Assembly (NCBI GenBank): GCA_903642265.1 | Contig: CAHJWN010000020.1 | Coordinates: forward strand, 1 to 53,884 | Origin: Acidobacteriaceae bacterium | GTDB taxonomy: Bacteria > Acidobacteriota > Terriglobia > Terriglobales > Acidobacteriaceae | Direction of reading: 5' to 3' | Length of the DNA: 53,884 nucleotides | In this document: positions 37,101 through 44,746 of the stretch, one piece after another | How positions within the stretch are numbered: position 1 is the stretch's first letter | Layout: every line of letters begins with the position of its first letter | Notes under the pieces: generated by a model | The model's input: only the letters and a program-made list of their open reading frames with translations | What the model was told of the DNA's origin: nothing | Database searches by the model: none | Made by a program: the position numbers and the translations under genes

Positions 37101-37462
37101 TACTTCTCAAGCACGCCCGAGTCGGCAAGATCGACCGCAAGATTGAGCGCGGTCTGCCCTCCAACCGTCGGCAGCACAGCAAAGCTTCCCTTTGCTCCAG
37201 ATTGCGCAAGCATCTCCGTCTCGACTCGAAGGATCTCCTCTACGTAAGCGGCGGTTAGCGGCTCGATGTACGTGCGATCTGCGACCTCGGGATCGGTCAT
37301 GATCGATGCGGGGTTGGAATTCACCAGCACGACTTCATAGCCTTCGGCCTTCAGGGCCTTGCAGGCCTGTGTTCCCGAATAGTCGAATTCAGCAGACTGC
37401 CCAATCACGATCGGGCCTGAGCCGATCACCAGAATCTTGGCTATATCGTTCCTACGCGGCAT
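34169..37462 (-). CDS. carB: Carbamoyl-phosphate synthase large subunit
   Basis: CarB uses two ATP, bicarbonate and ammonia to make carbamoyl phosphate for pyrimidine and arginine synthesis. The 1097-aa length fits the family (about 1070). The two homologous synthetase halves are clear: [22 protein letters not shown] at the start and [22 protein letters not shown] near residue 568, each followed by an ATP-grasp domain ([15 protein letters not shown] and [15 protein letters not shown]). A C-terminal MGS-like regulatory domain ends the protein. It lies 90 nt downstream of carA, with a GC-rich hairpin between. The ATG at 37462 has a weak AGGA upstream. Confidence 0.98.
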   Translation of the reverse strand: MPRRNDIAKILVIGSGPIVIGQSAEFDYSGTQACKALKAEGYEVVLVNSNPASIMTDPEVADRTYIEPLTAAYVEEILRVETEMLAQSGAKGSFAVLPTVGGQTALNLAVDLADSGVLEKYGVELIGAKLEAIKKAEDRLLFKDAMTKIGLDMPRSALVRTVSAGLEFAAKIGFPVVIRPSFTLGGSGGGIAYNREEMTEILSRGIDLSPVSECLIEESVLGWKEYELEVVRDLKDNVIIICSIENFDPMGVHTGDSITVAPAQTLTDREYQRMRDAAIACIREIGVETGGSNVQFAVNPANGRMTVIEMNPRVSRSSALASKATGFPIAKIAARLAVGYTLDELQNDITKATPACFEPTIDYVVVKIPKWQFEKFPGADEGLGPQMKSVGEVMAIGRTFKEAMMKAVRSLETGKKATADDIEPRRLTQRLVTPHPDRLSYVRYAFERGMSVREVARMTSMDPWFLHQMKQITDEIKAAGEKPMGEVTAQELRVAKRMGISDERLAASWGLTGAEGTAEVRALRKKLGVMPVFKLVDTCAAEFESFTPYLYSCYDEEDEAPPTSRKKIMILGSGPNRIGQGIEFDYCCCHAAFALREDGYETIMVNCNPETVSTDYDTSDRLYFEPLTLEDVLAVYEHEASSGAEIGMIVQFGGQTPLNLSLPLKKAGVPIIGTSPESIDLAEDRKRFGKLIEQLEIPQPQGVLATSVPEAIAGANRVGYPVLVRPSYVLGGRAMVIAYDDDEIVRYMSTAIEYSQERPVLIDHFLEDAIECDVDALCDGDDVLIAGIMQHIEEAGIHSGDSSCVLPAVDLSSDVMEVIRVYTRKLAKALNVIGLVNIQFAIQRGKVFVIEVNPRASRTVPYVSKATGIPLAKIASRLMVGQKLKHLLPEQVASGKDLDTGAYFFVKSPVFPWGKFPGVDTVLGPEMKSTGEVMGVSNNFGEAFAKAQIAAGQVLPLQGTIFLSVNDHDKSGLVALAKDFTNLGFHLVATHGTAEVLETAGLQPERVYKVKEGRPNVVDLIKSDRIHLIINTPRGQDTLFDEKAIRRAAVLARIPTITTLAAARAAAEGIAALQKGSVKVMALQALHAERLQAVAGD

Positions 37463-37503
37463 TATTTTTCCTGATGTCTTTCTTGTTTGTTCAACCTTCG
37501 TTG

Positions 37504-37531
37504 AAAGGGCGCGGCTGAGGCCGCGCCCTTT
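37504..37531. repeat. 12-bp-stem GC-rich palindrome between carA and carB
   Basis: AAAGGGCGCGGC (37504-37515) pairs perfectly with GCCGCGCCCTTT (37520-37531) around TGAG. On the minus-strand transcript it sits between carA and carB, where it could lower read-through or protect the carA end; no U-tract follows. Its AAGGGC-CGGCT-AGGCCG design matches the palindromes inside nadE (6356-6415), suggesting one repeat family. Confidence 0.65.
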
Positions 37532-37552
37532 GGAGCCGCAGATGGTGCGCCC

Positions 37553-38692
37553 CTACTTCTTCCACTCTTCCATCATTGTGCGGAAATCCTTAAACAGGTA
37601 GTGCGAATCGTGCGGCCCGGGGCTCGCCTCGGGGTGATACTGCACGCTGAACATTGGATCAGTCTTGTGTCGAAGCCCGGCCAGCGTCTGGTCGTTCAAG
37701 TTGGTGTGGGTGCGCTCAACATCGCTTGGCAAACTCTCAGGATCGACATTGTAGTTGTGGTTCTGCGCGGTGATCTCGACCTTGCCCGTCCGATGATTCA
37801 TGATGGGATGGTTGCCCCCGTGATGACCGAACTTCAGCTTGTAGGTCTTACCACCAAGCGCAAGACCGAAGATCTGGTGGCCTAGACAGATCCCAAAGAT
37901 CGGGGCCTTGCCCTTCAGCTTCTTAACATTTGCGATCGCGTAATCAAGCGGCTCCGGATCACCCGGCCCGTTCGAAAAGAAGATACCATCTGGTTTCATC
38001 GCCAGTACGTCCTCGGCGGACGTCTTCGCAGGGACTACAGTCACGCGGCAGTTCTCACGAGTCAGCATGCGCAGAATATTCTGCTTGATTCCAAAGTCAT
38101 ACGCGACCACATGCATCTTCTCGGAACCAGGCCCGAGTTCGGCCGACAGCAAACCGTCACCGGTCTGGTTCTTCGGTTCGTCTGCGTCCCACGTATAAAT
38201 GTCTTTCGTGCTCACGGAACTCGCGAGATCCGTGCCATCCATCTTTGTCGCGGATTTTGCCTTCGCTACCAGCGCAGCTTCATCCAGGGTGTCTCCAATC
38301 GCGATCACGCCGCGCATGACACCATTTGCTCGCAGATGGCGCACAACGGCCCGCGTGTCTATCTCTGCGACTACGGGCACACCATTTCGTTCAAGGTACT
38401 CGTCAGCGACTTCCGTAGAGCGCCAGTTCGAACTGATTGGCGAGAACTCTCGTGTCACAAGACCTTCGATATAGGGCTTCGAAGCCTCGGCGTCACTTGG
38501 AGTGGTGCCGTAGTTGCCTATGTGTGGGTTGGTGAGAACAACGATCTGGCCCGCGTACGAAGGATCGGTAAAGATCTCCTGGTAGCCGGTTAGCGATGTA
38601 TTGAAGACCACCTCACCCGAGCGTTCCACTCGAGCGCCAAAGCCTGTGCCGCGAAAGATGCGCCCGTCTTCGAGCGCGAGTATTGCCTGCAT
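37553..38692 (-). CDS. carA: Carbamoyl-phosphate synthase small (glutaminase) subunit
   Basis: CarA hydrolyses glutamine and channels ammonia to CarB. The 379-aa protein has the N-terminal CarA domain ([34 protein letters not shown]) and a C-terminal class I glutamine amidotransferase domain. The nucleophile cysteine lies in [15 protein letters not shown], with His and Glu in [14 protein letters not shown] start it at the ATG at 38692, preceded by AGGAGAGG; an open TTG-started extension of 18 codons is not needed. carB follows on the same strand. Confidence 0.97.
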   Translation of the reverse strand: MQAILALEDGRIFRGTGFGARVERSGEVVFNTSLTGYQEIFTDPSYAGQIVVLTNPHIGNYGTTPSDAEASKPYIEGLVTREFSPISSNWRSTEVADEYLERNGVPVVAEIDTRAVVRHLRANGVMRGVIAIGDTLDEAALVAKAKSATKMDGTDLASSVSTKDIYTWDADEPKNQTGDGLLSAELGPGSEKMHVVAYDFGIKQNILRMLTRENCRVTVVPAKTSAEDVLAMKPDGIFFSNGPGDPEPLDYAIANVKKLKGKAPIFGICLGHQIFGLALGGKTYKLKFGHHGGNHPIMNHRTGKVEITAQNHNYNVDPESLPSDVERTHTNLNDQTLAGLRHKTDPMFSVQYHPEASPGPHDSHYLFKDFRTMMEEWKK

Positions 38693-38782
38693 TGCCTCTC
38701 CTGTGAGTCCGTGGGGAGCCGGGGATCGAATCTGGAGTGGATTCAATCGATTCTATCAGCAGAAGCGGGGCAATTCGGTTAA

Positions 38783-38817
38783 CACAAAAACGAAAGACCC
38801 GGCGCAATGGCCGGGCC
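38783..38817 (-). terminator. Intrinsic terminator after the His-rich peptide gene
   Basis: On the minus strand GGCCCGGC (38817-38810) pairs with GCCGGGTC (38803-38796), with one G-T pair, around a six-base loop. TTTCGTTTTTGTG follows directly. It lies 25 nt past the small gene's stop and about 90 nt before carA, separating the two transcripts. Confidence 0.75.
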
Positions 38818-38841
38818 TGGTTCGCTTGATACGGCAGCAAT

Positions 38842-38958
38842 TTAGCCGTGGTGATGGTGGTGATGATGACGGTGGTGATGACGGGCCTCAGCAGACGTTA
38901 CAACGCCTGCAAACACTGCGAGTGCTACGACAGCTAGCATCAGATTGCGAATCTTCAT
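38842..38958 (-). CDS. 38-residue secreted histidine-rich peptide
   Basis: This tiny gene codes for 38 residues: a clean signal peptide (MKIRNLMLAVVALAVFAG to about Ala25) and a mature tail RHHHRHHHHHHHG with ten histidines. The ribosome-binding site AGGAGG lies seven bases upstream of the ATG at 38958. A hairpin occupies the leader and an intrinsic terminator follows, so it looks like a complete independent transcription unit. After cleavage only about 13 residues would remain, which could bind Ni, Cu, Zn or Co in the periplasm. No family is recognised. The function is inference from composition. Confidence 0.75.
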   Translation of the reverse strand: MKIRNLMLAVVALAVFAGVVTSAEARHHHRHHHHHHHG

Positions 38959-38974
38959 GGGGAATCCTCCTGGA

Positions 38975-39000
38975 AGCCGGGCACTCCAAGCAACCCGGCT
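38975..39000 (-). promoter_or_regulatory. Leader hairpin upstream of the His-rich peptide gene
   Basis: AGCCGGG (38975-38981) pairs with CCCGGCT (38994-39000) around a 12-base loop. It ends three bases before the AGGAGG ribosome-binding site at 38971-38966. It could be a 5' stabilising hairpin or a regulatory leader, or the transcript end of the upstream Rieske gene; there is no U-tract. Confidence 0.4.
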
Positions 39001-39088
39001 CTTGGCATTAGCTTACCCTTCCGAATCCAATACGTCGTTAATAGTTTTCCTCAGACCGCCCCCTGTTCCTAGCTTGATTCCCTCTGGT

Positions 39089-39400
39089 TTATGCAATCTC
39101 AACCAATACATCATCGCCGTCAACCTTCACAGGGAACACGTCTACAGACTCGTTCGCCGGGTACTCTGACACGCCCGTTTTGATATGGAATGCCCAGGAA
39201 TGCCATGGACAGATCACTGTATTGCCTTCAATCCAGCCTTGACCGAGCGGCCCTTCCCGGTGCGGACAGAGATTTCCAAGAGCCGAAAGCTCGCCGTTTA
39301 CGTTTGCCAGGCAGATCGCCCTGCCGCCCGCATCCGCTTCCATCACCCTGCCCGGCCTGGGAGCCTCGGCCTTGCTGCACAATTTCAACCATTGGGACAC
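39089..39400 (-). CDS. Small Rieske [2Fe-2S] protein
   Basis: The 103-aa protein is a single Rieske domain with both cluster-binding boxes, CPHR (Cys45, His47) and CPWH (Cys64, His67), in the spacing of the NirD/ferredoxin-type Rieske proteins. It has no signal or membrane anchor, so it is probably a soluble electron carrier, for a dioxygenase or another oxidoreductase. The start is a GTG at 39400, seven bases after AGGAGG. No oxygenase or nitrite reductase genes are adjacent; the divergent neighbour is a hydrolase-fold protein. Confidence 0.9.
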   Translation of the reverse strand: MSQWLKLCSKAEAPRPGRVMEADAGGRAICLANVNGELSALGNLCPHREGPLGQGWIEGNTVICPWHSWAFHIKTGVSEYPANESVDVFPVKVDGDDVLVEIA

Positions 39401-39547
39401 GGTAAACCCTCCTGACCATTCTCAAGCCTATCGCAGGCCATCCTTAGCGATCGTTGAACGTGGTGCAGGATTTTTTGTGTCGTTCCAAGCTGGCGCTTCC
39501 GGCTGGACCGGTCTCGTCCACCTGCTAAAGTTTAGTGAGAAGCAGCA

Positions 39548-40516
39548 ATGGCCAGTTCCACACCCAAATCCCGATCAGCTTCCCAATCGCGACCGTCTAG
39601 AGTCTCCGATACCTTGGCCGATCGAACGCCTTCAAGAAGCAAGGAACCGCCTGAAGTTGTCGATCCTGTCTGGCTGCTCAGGGCGATTGGCGTCACGATT
39701 GTGGTTGCCCTCGTCTGCGGCTATCTGACGCTCTGCCTGCTCTTCTACCAGGGCCAGTGGCAGCTTGTCCTTCACCCGTCACGTTCTAACCCCGCTCCTG
39801 ACAAAATTGCTGGACTCCCTTTTCAAATAGTGCACTTTGGCGTCGACGAGAGCGGAGCGCCGCAACTCACTGGTTGGTTCATTCCGGCCGAGAGCACTGC
39901 TTTGCACGGTGCTTACACCATTCTCTATCTTCCCAGCGGCGATGGTTCCCTTGCCGACTCTGTTGCGACCCTGGCTTCCCTTCACGACGCTGGGGTGAAC
40001 CTCTTTGCGTTCGATTACCGCGGATATGGCCAGAGCTCGCCGACGCGCCCAAACCAGGTGCGCATGACCGCCGATGCTCAATCGGCCTGGCGATATCTCA
40101 CCGTTTCGCGCTCGGTCGCTCCCGCAAGGATCATCCTTTACGGCAACGGCGTCGGGGCATCCCTTGCGGCGCAGCTGGCCAATGATCATTCCGAAACCCC
40201 TGCAATCGTCCTGGAGGCTCCGCTTCCGAATGTAATGCGCGAGGTTCTTACAGATCCACGCGTCAAATGGCTGCCAGTGAGCCTGCTATTCCACGAAAAC
40301 TTTGCACTATCTCCTTTGATGGTGAAGCTGAAAACGCCCAAGCTTTTCATAATCGACGGGCGCAAAGATGCCGGGGCCGCAAGTGCCGAAGACGTTCAGT
40401 CCCTGACTTCGGCTGCCGCGACCCCAAAGATCATCGCAACGCTTAACTCCGCAGATGTGGGTCAACCACTTTACAGGGAGCAGATCACTCGTTTCCTCGA
40501 CCAGACCCTGCGTTAA
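39548..40516 (+). CDS. Membrane-anchored alpha/beta-hydrolase-fold protein with a lost nucleophile
   Basis: The 322-aa protein has a basic Ser-rich N-terminus, a membrane segment (about 43-67) and an alpha/beta-hydrolase domain of the BEM46 type (TILYLPSGDGSLADS, FAFDYRGYGQSSPTRPN). The nucleophile elbow reads YGNGVGASLA, so Gly201 stands where the catalytic serine (GxSxG) should be. The aspartate loop is partly kept (IIDGRKDAG), but the usual GGH.D histidine loop reads NSADVGQ. It is probably inactive as a hydrolase, perhaps a binding or scaffold protein with its domain in the periplasm. The start is the ATG at 39548. Confidence 0.8.
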   Translation: MASSTPKSRSASQSRPSRVSDTLADRTPSRSKEPPEVVDPVWLLRAIGVTIVVALVCGYLTLCLLFYQGQWQLVLHPSRSNPAPDKIAGLPFQIVHFGVDESGAPQLTGWFIPAESTALHGAYTILYLPSGDGSLADSVATLASLHDAGVNLFAFDYRGYGQSSPTRPNQVRMTADAQSAWRYLTVSRSVAPARIILYGNGVGASLAAQLANDHSETPAIVLEAPLPNVMREVLTDPRVKWLPVSLLFHENFALSPLMVKLKTPKLFIIDGRKDAGAASAEDVQSLTSAAATPKIIATLNSADVGQPLYREQITRFLDQTLR

Positions 40517-40688
40517 CGGGGCGCCCGTACAGCTCTGCTGGTACATCTCTCGAGCTGAGGGAACGAATTTCTTGAAGAAGCTCAATGATGTTGCAATCCT
40601 GTAATAGTCTCGTTACTCTAAGGCTGCAGGATCTGGAGAGTACGGGCCTCATACTCCCTCCAGTCTGGTAGAGGGGTACCAACTTACT

Positions 40689-41165
40689 ATGCAGTCGAGC
40701 CGATTTCCGATGCGCATCCTGACTTCGTCCTTGCTCATGCTCGCCACTGTTTTGCCCGCTGCGGCGTATACGCATGCGCGTCGAGGTCCAACCTCGCCAA
40801 ATTTGTTCAAACGGCATTCCTACTCCAGAATCGGAACCCACACCTCAAGCAAGCCTGCCGGTCCGCGCGTGATCGATGCCGATCGCGCTGCTCAGATCCA
40901 AGCAGCACTGATCAAGAGTGGTTATCTGACAGGAACACCGTCGGGCCACTGGGACTCGGAAAGCCAGTCCGCGATGCAAAAACTTCAGGGTGACCAAGGA
41001 TGGCAGACGAGACTCACTCCTGACTCCCGGGCGCTTATCCTGCTTGGCCTCGGTCCCAACACCAGCCAGGCGGCCGGCCAGGGAAGCGCGACGAAGGAAG
41101 AGACCAGCACGCCATCGATGGCGGCTGAGTCTCACCTTCAATCCACCTTCACATCCCAGCAGTAA
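40689..41165 (+). CDS. Secreted peptidoglycan-binding domain protein
   Basis: The 158-aa product has a signal peptide (residues 1-26, ending PAAAYTHA), a basic linker and a PG_binding_1-type domain (about 62-115: VIDADRAAQIQAALIKSGYLTGTPSGHWDSESQSAMQKLQ...WQTRLTPDSRALILLGLG). A Ser/Thr/Gln-rich tail follows. No catalytic domain is present, so it probably sits on the cell wall. It is monocistronic in a 172-nt spaced position after the hydrolase-fold gene and converges with the flagellar cluster, whose last gene ends 9 nt away. Confidence 0.82.
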   Translation: MQSSRFPMRILTSSLLMLATVLPAAAYTHARRGPTSPNLFKRHSYSRIGTHTSSKPAGPRVIDADRAAQIQAALIKSGYLTGTPSGHWDSESQSAMQKLQGDQGWQTRLTPDSRALILLGLGPNTSQAAGQGSATKEETSTPSMAAESHLQSTFTSQQ

Positions 41166-41174
41166 CGATTACAT

Positions 41175-42206
41175 TTAGGTTCCGACAGTAAACAGATAGT
41201 CAGCGGCGTCCTGCGCCCTGGCGGGCAGATTACCGCCGCGTAAGTATCTGCCGCCCCCTGTCCACGCCCGCAGCCAATAGAACTGCCGCAACCTGACAAG
41301 CCGTGAGGCCACAGTCTGCCTCTGCTCGATGACGGTCGCAATCGCCTTGACCATGGTGTCGCGATCGGCAACCTTGCATTCGGTCATTCTCGCGAACTGG
41401 CAGCCCAAGAGCCGCTCCCGTGCCTCTATAAACCTGTCTGCGACAACAATCCCGCTCTCCGTGCGCAGTCCGCTCATCTGCTCAACCGCAAAGGCCGAGG
41501 ACGCGTCGAGATGGTCCTCGAAGCCGACGTACAGGATCTTCGTACCCGCAAGTCGTAGCGGCAGAATGCCGAACTTCTCGATAAAGATCTTTGGCAGCGC
41601 CATGGCCATCGCCTGAGGTGAAAACCCCTCGGTGGTAAGCATCGGGCATCCCCACTGCACGCTAAGTCCACGCGTCACAACTTCCGATTCGAGTCCACAC
41701 TCCGAGACCAGCCAATCGCCAATCCTACCAATGCCCTCTGACTTCTGGGCCTCCAGCGCACGCTGCAACTGCGGATGCGTGATCCATCCATTCGCCAGCA
41801 TCACCAGGCCCAGGGGCACCCGATGCTGATGCTGGATCTCCACGCCGTCGCGCCGGCCATCGCCAGCCTCACGCGCAATGGCCGCCTCAACCATCGCCAG
41901 AAGGCACCTGGACGAGCAAGCCCAACGTTCCTCAAAGATGGGGCGAGTTCGGCTCTTCCAGGGGAACGTCCAACTGTTTCGGCAGGTCACGTTGCCGCAC
42001 ACTGGCTGCACGTCCTGACCGGCTCGCATGATACTGCGCATGCCTGCGCTCCGCCCAACAGAAGACACCTCAGACATGGCATTGGTCCGGTACTCCTCTG
42101 CTCGGGACATGAAGCTCAATTCAACCCGATTCGAAGCGGCTGGCAAGGGCTGCGACGTGCGATGTTTGCCCGCAAGATTTGGATCGCCGCGACCTAGAAG
42201 AGGCAT
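41175..42206 (-). CDS. Stand-alone MshEN-like (GspE N-terminal type) protein at the end of the flagellar cluster
   Basis: The 343-aa protein has no ATPase domain but contains two 24-residue motifs at 131-154 (PLGLVMLANGWITHPQLQRA, then LEAQ) and 161-184 (RIGDWLVSECGLESEVVTRG, then LSVQ), six residues apart. This is the pattern of the MshEN cyclic-di-GMP receptor domain, where the motif is RLGxxLxxxGxIxxxxLxxALxxQ twice with a short spacer. The second motif keeps the arginine; the first has Pro131 in its place. A GspE_N-like fold follows (LPKIFIEKFGILPLRLAGTKILYVGF). Upstream, Cys70/Cys75 and Cys97/Cys101 may form a metal site. The start at 42206, after GGAGAG, overlaps fliN by 13 nt, implying translational coupling to the switch gene. 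Confidence 0.75.
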   Translation of the reverse strand: MPLLGRGDPNLAGKHRTSQPLPAASNRVELSFMSRAEEYRTNAMSEVSSVGRSAGMRSIMRAGQDVQPVCGNVTCRNSWTFPWKSRTRPIFEERWACSSRCLLAMVEAAIAREAGDGRRDGVEIQHQHRVPLGLVMLANGWITHPQLQRALEAQKSEGIGRIGDWLVSECGLESEVVTRGLSVQWGCPMLTTEGFSPQAMAMALPKIFIEKFGILPLRLAGTKILYVGFEDHLDASSAFAVEQMSGLRTESGIVVADRFIEARERLLGCQFARMTECKVADRDTMVKAIATVIEQRQTVASRLVRLRQFYWLRAWTGGGRYLRGGNLPARAQDAADYLFTVGT

Positions 42207-42586
42207 CGGATACTCTCCAAACGCATCTGCGGCGTTGCGACTTCAAGGATGCGCAGCGCAAAGTTACCATTCGCCACCACCACCTCACCGCGCGCGACGA
42301 TGCGATCGCCTACGACCAGATCAACTGGCTCGGCAATATGCCGGTCCAGCTCCACCACGTCACCCGGCCCAAGATCGAGCACATCGCGCAACAACATCTC
42401 TTTCGAACCAAACTGGAGCGTCGCGTCGAGCTCTATGTCGTAGAGCAAGCCAATGCCACCATCGCTGGCAGACTCGAATACTGCAGCAGGTGTGCTCTCG
42501 CGCGGACCCGTCGGTGGCATTGTCGATCCTTCAGCAATTGCTTCGGCAGCTGCGTTGCCGCTATCAGGTACATTCATCTCTGCCAT
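42194..42586 (-). CDS. fliN: Flagellar motor switch protein FliN
   Basis: FliN forms the base of the C-ring with FliM and helps set rotation direction. The 130-aa protein has an acidic, Pro/Ala-rich N-terminus and a C-terminal SpoA domain (about 48-118: YDIELDATLQFGSKEMLLRDVLDLGPGDVVELDR...PVDLVVGDRIVARGEVVVANGNFALRI). I start it at the ATG at 42586; an upstream ATG at 42631 would overlap fliM. It follows fliM by 19 nt. A second SpoA protein is coded at 50584-50922. Confidence 0.93.
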   Translation of the reverse strand: MAEMNVPDSGNAAAEAIAEGSTMPPTGPRESTPAAVFESASDGGIGLLYDIELDATLQFGSKEMLLRDVLDLGPGDVVELDRHIAEPVDLVVGDRIVARGEVVVANGNFALRILEVATPQMRLESIRCLF

Positions 42587-42605
42587 GCATCTCTCTCTTT
42601 CCGGT

Positions 42606-43589
42606 CTAATTGACGGTGTGGGCCGGGGCATGTTGCTGGCCCGCGATGAGGCTAACTATCTGCGCACCGCGATGTTCCGCAGAGCGCACCGGGTGCGCTC
42701 GCGCTATCGGCAGGCCGCCAACGCAAAGGTCGGCTGTCTCATAGCGGGAGAGGGGTAGCCGCAAAATCTTTCCAGGAGCCAGCGTTGCCAGGTCCTTTGC
42801 CAGCAGCTTCATCGGGGTGAACTGCAGCACCGTGCCAACCGTCGTCGCCCCGGCAAGGTCGCGAATCCTGACCAGCGTTTCGGGAGATTGGCGTCTTGGC
42901 CGATCGCGCTCTGCGGCGAGTTGACGAAGAATCGAGTTCAGCACCACGGCAGGCATGCAGAAGTTCAACTCCCCCTGAACTCCCGGCATCTTCACCTCGA
43001 AGCTGACGCATAGCGTCTTCTCCGTCACTGACATCATGCGAGCAGCAGATCCTGCAGATTCTCTCTGCTCGAACTCAAACTTCAAGCCGATCGCAGACCA
43101 CGCCGTGTTCAACTCTCGCGTAATCAGCTGAACGACCGATTTGAGAATCTCTTCTTCAATGTCCGTCAACTCCCGCACCGCAGTCGTTCCGCCGACACCA
43201 CCCAGCAGCAAATCGACAATTGGCGAAGCTAATGCAAGGTCAACTTCAAGCAGGGCAAGTGCACCCAAAGGCTCGAGCCGGATCGAGCACAAGTAGGTCG
43301 GCTCCGAAAGCCGGTCGAGGTACTCCGCATACGGCAACTGCTCTCCAGAAACCAATTTGACGTTGAACTGCGTTCGCAGCCAGCCTCCAACGGTGTGCTT
43401 CAGGTTCATTGCAAAGAAGTCGTTTATGCTCGTAATCGCCTTCATCTGCTCGTCTGTGATCTGGCCCGAGCGGGTGAAGTTATACAGGTCAGCACGGACC
43501 TTAGGTTCCTCTACGACGCGCTTTGGCTGATTCACCCGCGCCTCTGCAAATATCGAGTCGATCTCTTCCTGTGCCAGCATCTTGTCCAT
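42606..43589 (-). CDS. fliM: Flagellar motor switch protein FliM
   Basis: FliM binds CheY-P and transmits switching in the C-ring. The 327-aa protein has the N-terminal CheY-binding motif LAQEEIDSIFAEA, the middle domain (YNFTRSGQITDEQMKAITSINDFFAMNL...ELTDIEEEILKSVVQLI) and a C-terminal SpoA domain. The start is the ATG at 43589, preceded by AAGGAG. The order is unusual: fliM normally lies between fliL and fliN upstream of fliO, but here it follows fliA, next to fliN. Confidence 0.96.
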   Translation of the reverse strand: MDKMLAQEEIDSIFAEARVNQPKRVVEEPKVRADLYNFTRSGQITDEQMKAITSINDFFAMNLKHTVGGWLRTQFNVKLVSGEQLPYAEYLDRLSEPTYLCSIRLEPLGALALLEVDLALASPIVDLLLGGVGGTTAVRELTDIEEEILKSVVQLITRELNTAWSAIGLKFEFEQRESAGSAARMMSVTEKTLCVSFEVKMPGVQGELNFCMPAVVLNSILRQLAAERDRPRRQSPETLVRIRDLAGATTVGTVLQFTPMKLLAKDLATLAPGKILRLPLSRYETADLCVGGLPIARAHPVRSAEHRGAQIVSLIAGQQHAPAHTVN

Positions 43590-43669
43590 CAAAACTCCTT
43601 CTCGCAACGCAGCGCTACTTTGCTTGCCTCGGAACCGCTACCTTTGTTGTCGCCGTCTAGATCGCCTAT

Positions 43670-44587
43670 TTAGGCAGCGCCCCGCCGTCTCAGCATCTCT
43701 GTCTTCATTCTCGAAGGAGCCTTCTTCACCGCTCCCGCTTCGGACCGAAGCGCTGCCAAAGCCACCCGCAGCCGAAGCACTGCAGCCGAATGGATCTGGG
43801 ACACGCGCGACTCGACCACGCCCAGCGTTACCCCAATCTCCTTCATGGTCAATTCTTCGTAGTAGTAAAGGGTGAGGACAAGCCTCTCGCGCTCAGGCAG
43901 TTCGTCGATGGCATCGGTCAGCCGCTGCTTGAGCTCGCCCTTCAGACAGCGGAAGAGTGGATCCTCGTCAGGCGAGCCCGGAATGTAGGCCAGTTCCTGG
44001 TCGCCTGAGTCTTCCGTCCGCTCCATGTGCAAGCTGCCAATCTCAAGCCCCTTAAGATCTCCAAGCAAGTGCTGGAACTCACTGAGCGTCAACTCCATCT
44101 CGATGGCGATCTCGGGCTCACTCGGTGCGCGGCCAAGCCGCTGCGTCACCGCCCGGATTGCCTCCTCAACCGCCCTGCCCTTGCGCCGCAATTCGCGCGG
44201 ACTCCAGTCCAGTGTTCGCAGCGAATCGAGAATGGCTCCCCGAATCCGGAACTGCGCATAACTCTTAAACTGCACCTTCTTGCTGTGGTCAAACTTCGAA
44301 AATGCATCGATCAGACCTACAACGCCTGCCGAAATCAGATCGTCCAGCTCGACGTGCTGTGGCAAGCGCTCATGAATCCTTCGCGCCAGGTACCGCACGG
44401 TGGGTAAATGCTCAAGCAACAAGCGGTCCCGGTCAGGTGCCGAGATCTCAACATCCGCAGCCACCGCAATCGCGTTCTCATCGCTTGGCCCCTCGAGGGT
44501 TGCCGACGCCGAGAGTGCGCTGTCATGGGGGATTAGCTCCTCTTCGTCAGGGTGCAGCCTCTTCGGCGGATTTTGAAAGAGACTCAT
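43670..44587 (-). CDS. fliA: Flagellar sigma factor FliA (sigma-28)
   Basis: FliA directs RNA polymerase to late flagellar genes. The 305-aa protein has sigma region 2 (LPTVRYLARRIHERLPQHVELDDLISAGVVGLIDAFSKFD, SYAQFRIRGAILDSLR), region 3 and region 4 with the helix-turn-helix LTMKEIGVTLGVVESRVSQIH. I start it at the ATG at 44587, which overlaps the stop of a 44-codon ORF as ATGA; an in-frame GTG at 44647 would add 20 residues without a clear ribosome-binding site. The N-terminus before region 2 is longer than usual (about 55 residues). Coupling to the small ORF suggests its translation depends on that ORF. Confidence 0.94.
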   Translation of the reverse strand: MSLFQNPPKRLHPDEEELIPHDSALSASATLEGPSDENAIAVAADVEISAPDRDRLLLEHLPTVRYLARRIHERLPQHVELDDLISAGVVGLIDAFSKFDHSKKVQFKSYAQFRIRGAILDSLRTLDWSPRELRRKGRAVEEAIRAVTQRLGRAPSEPEIAIEMELTLSEFQHLLGDLKGLEIGSLHMERTEDSGDQELAYIPGSPDEDPLFRCLKGELKQRLTDAIDELPERERLVLTLYYYEELTMKEIGVTLGVVESRVSQIHSAAVLRLRVALAALRSEAGAVKKAPSRMKTEMLRRRGAA

Positions 44588-44718
44588 CGGTATCGCATTT
44601 CCCATGTACATTCCGTCCACAACTCGTTCATCAGCCTGCTTGTCCACGATGCACCATCCCGTCCTAAAACCACGTCTCTAATCCGGCCCTCAAGTAATTC
44701 CTCTACTAAGTCGTCCAT
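44584..44718 (-). CDS. 44-codon ORF coupled to fliA, unknown function
   Basis: The ORF starts at the ATG at 44718, five bases after GAGG, 28 nt downstream of the flhA stop. Its TGA overlaps the fliA ATG (ATGA at 44587-44584). The product begins MDDLVEELLEGRIRDVVLGR and ends WTECTWEMRYR, with an acidic amphipathic first helix and three late tryptophans. It lies where flhF and flhG, or flgM-like regulators, are found in other flagellar clusters, but I see no match to these. It may be a small protein or only a leader for translational coupling. Confidence 0.5.
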   Translation of the reverse strand: MDDLVEELLEGRIRDVVLGRDGASWTSRLMNELWTECTWEMRYR

Positions 44719-44746
44719 CGAGTCCTCAACCAGACAGTTGCGGCCC

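Noticed and set aside
38842..38958. His-rich ORF as a simple GTGATG microsatellite artefact
   Set aside because: The signal peptide, strong ribosome-binding site, stop directly after the His tract and terminator make a real gene more likely than a chance repeat.
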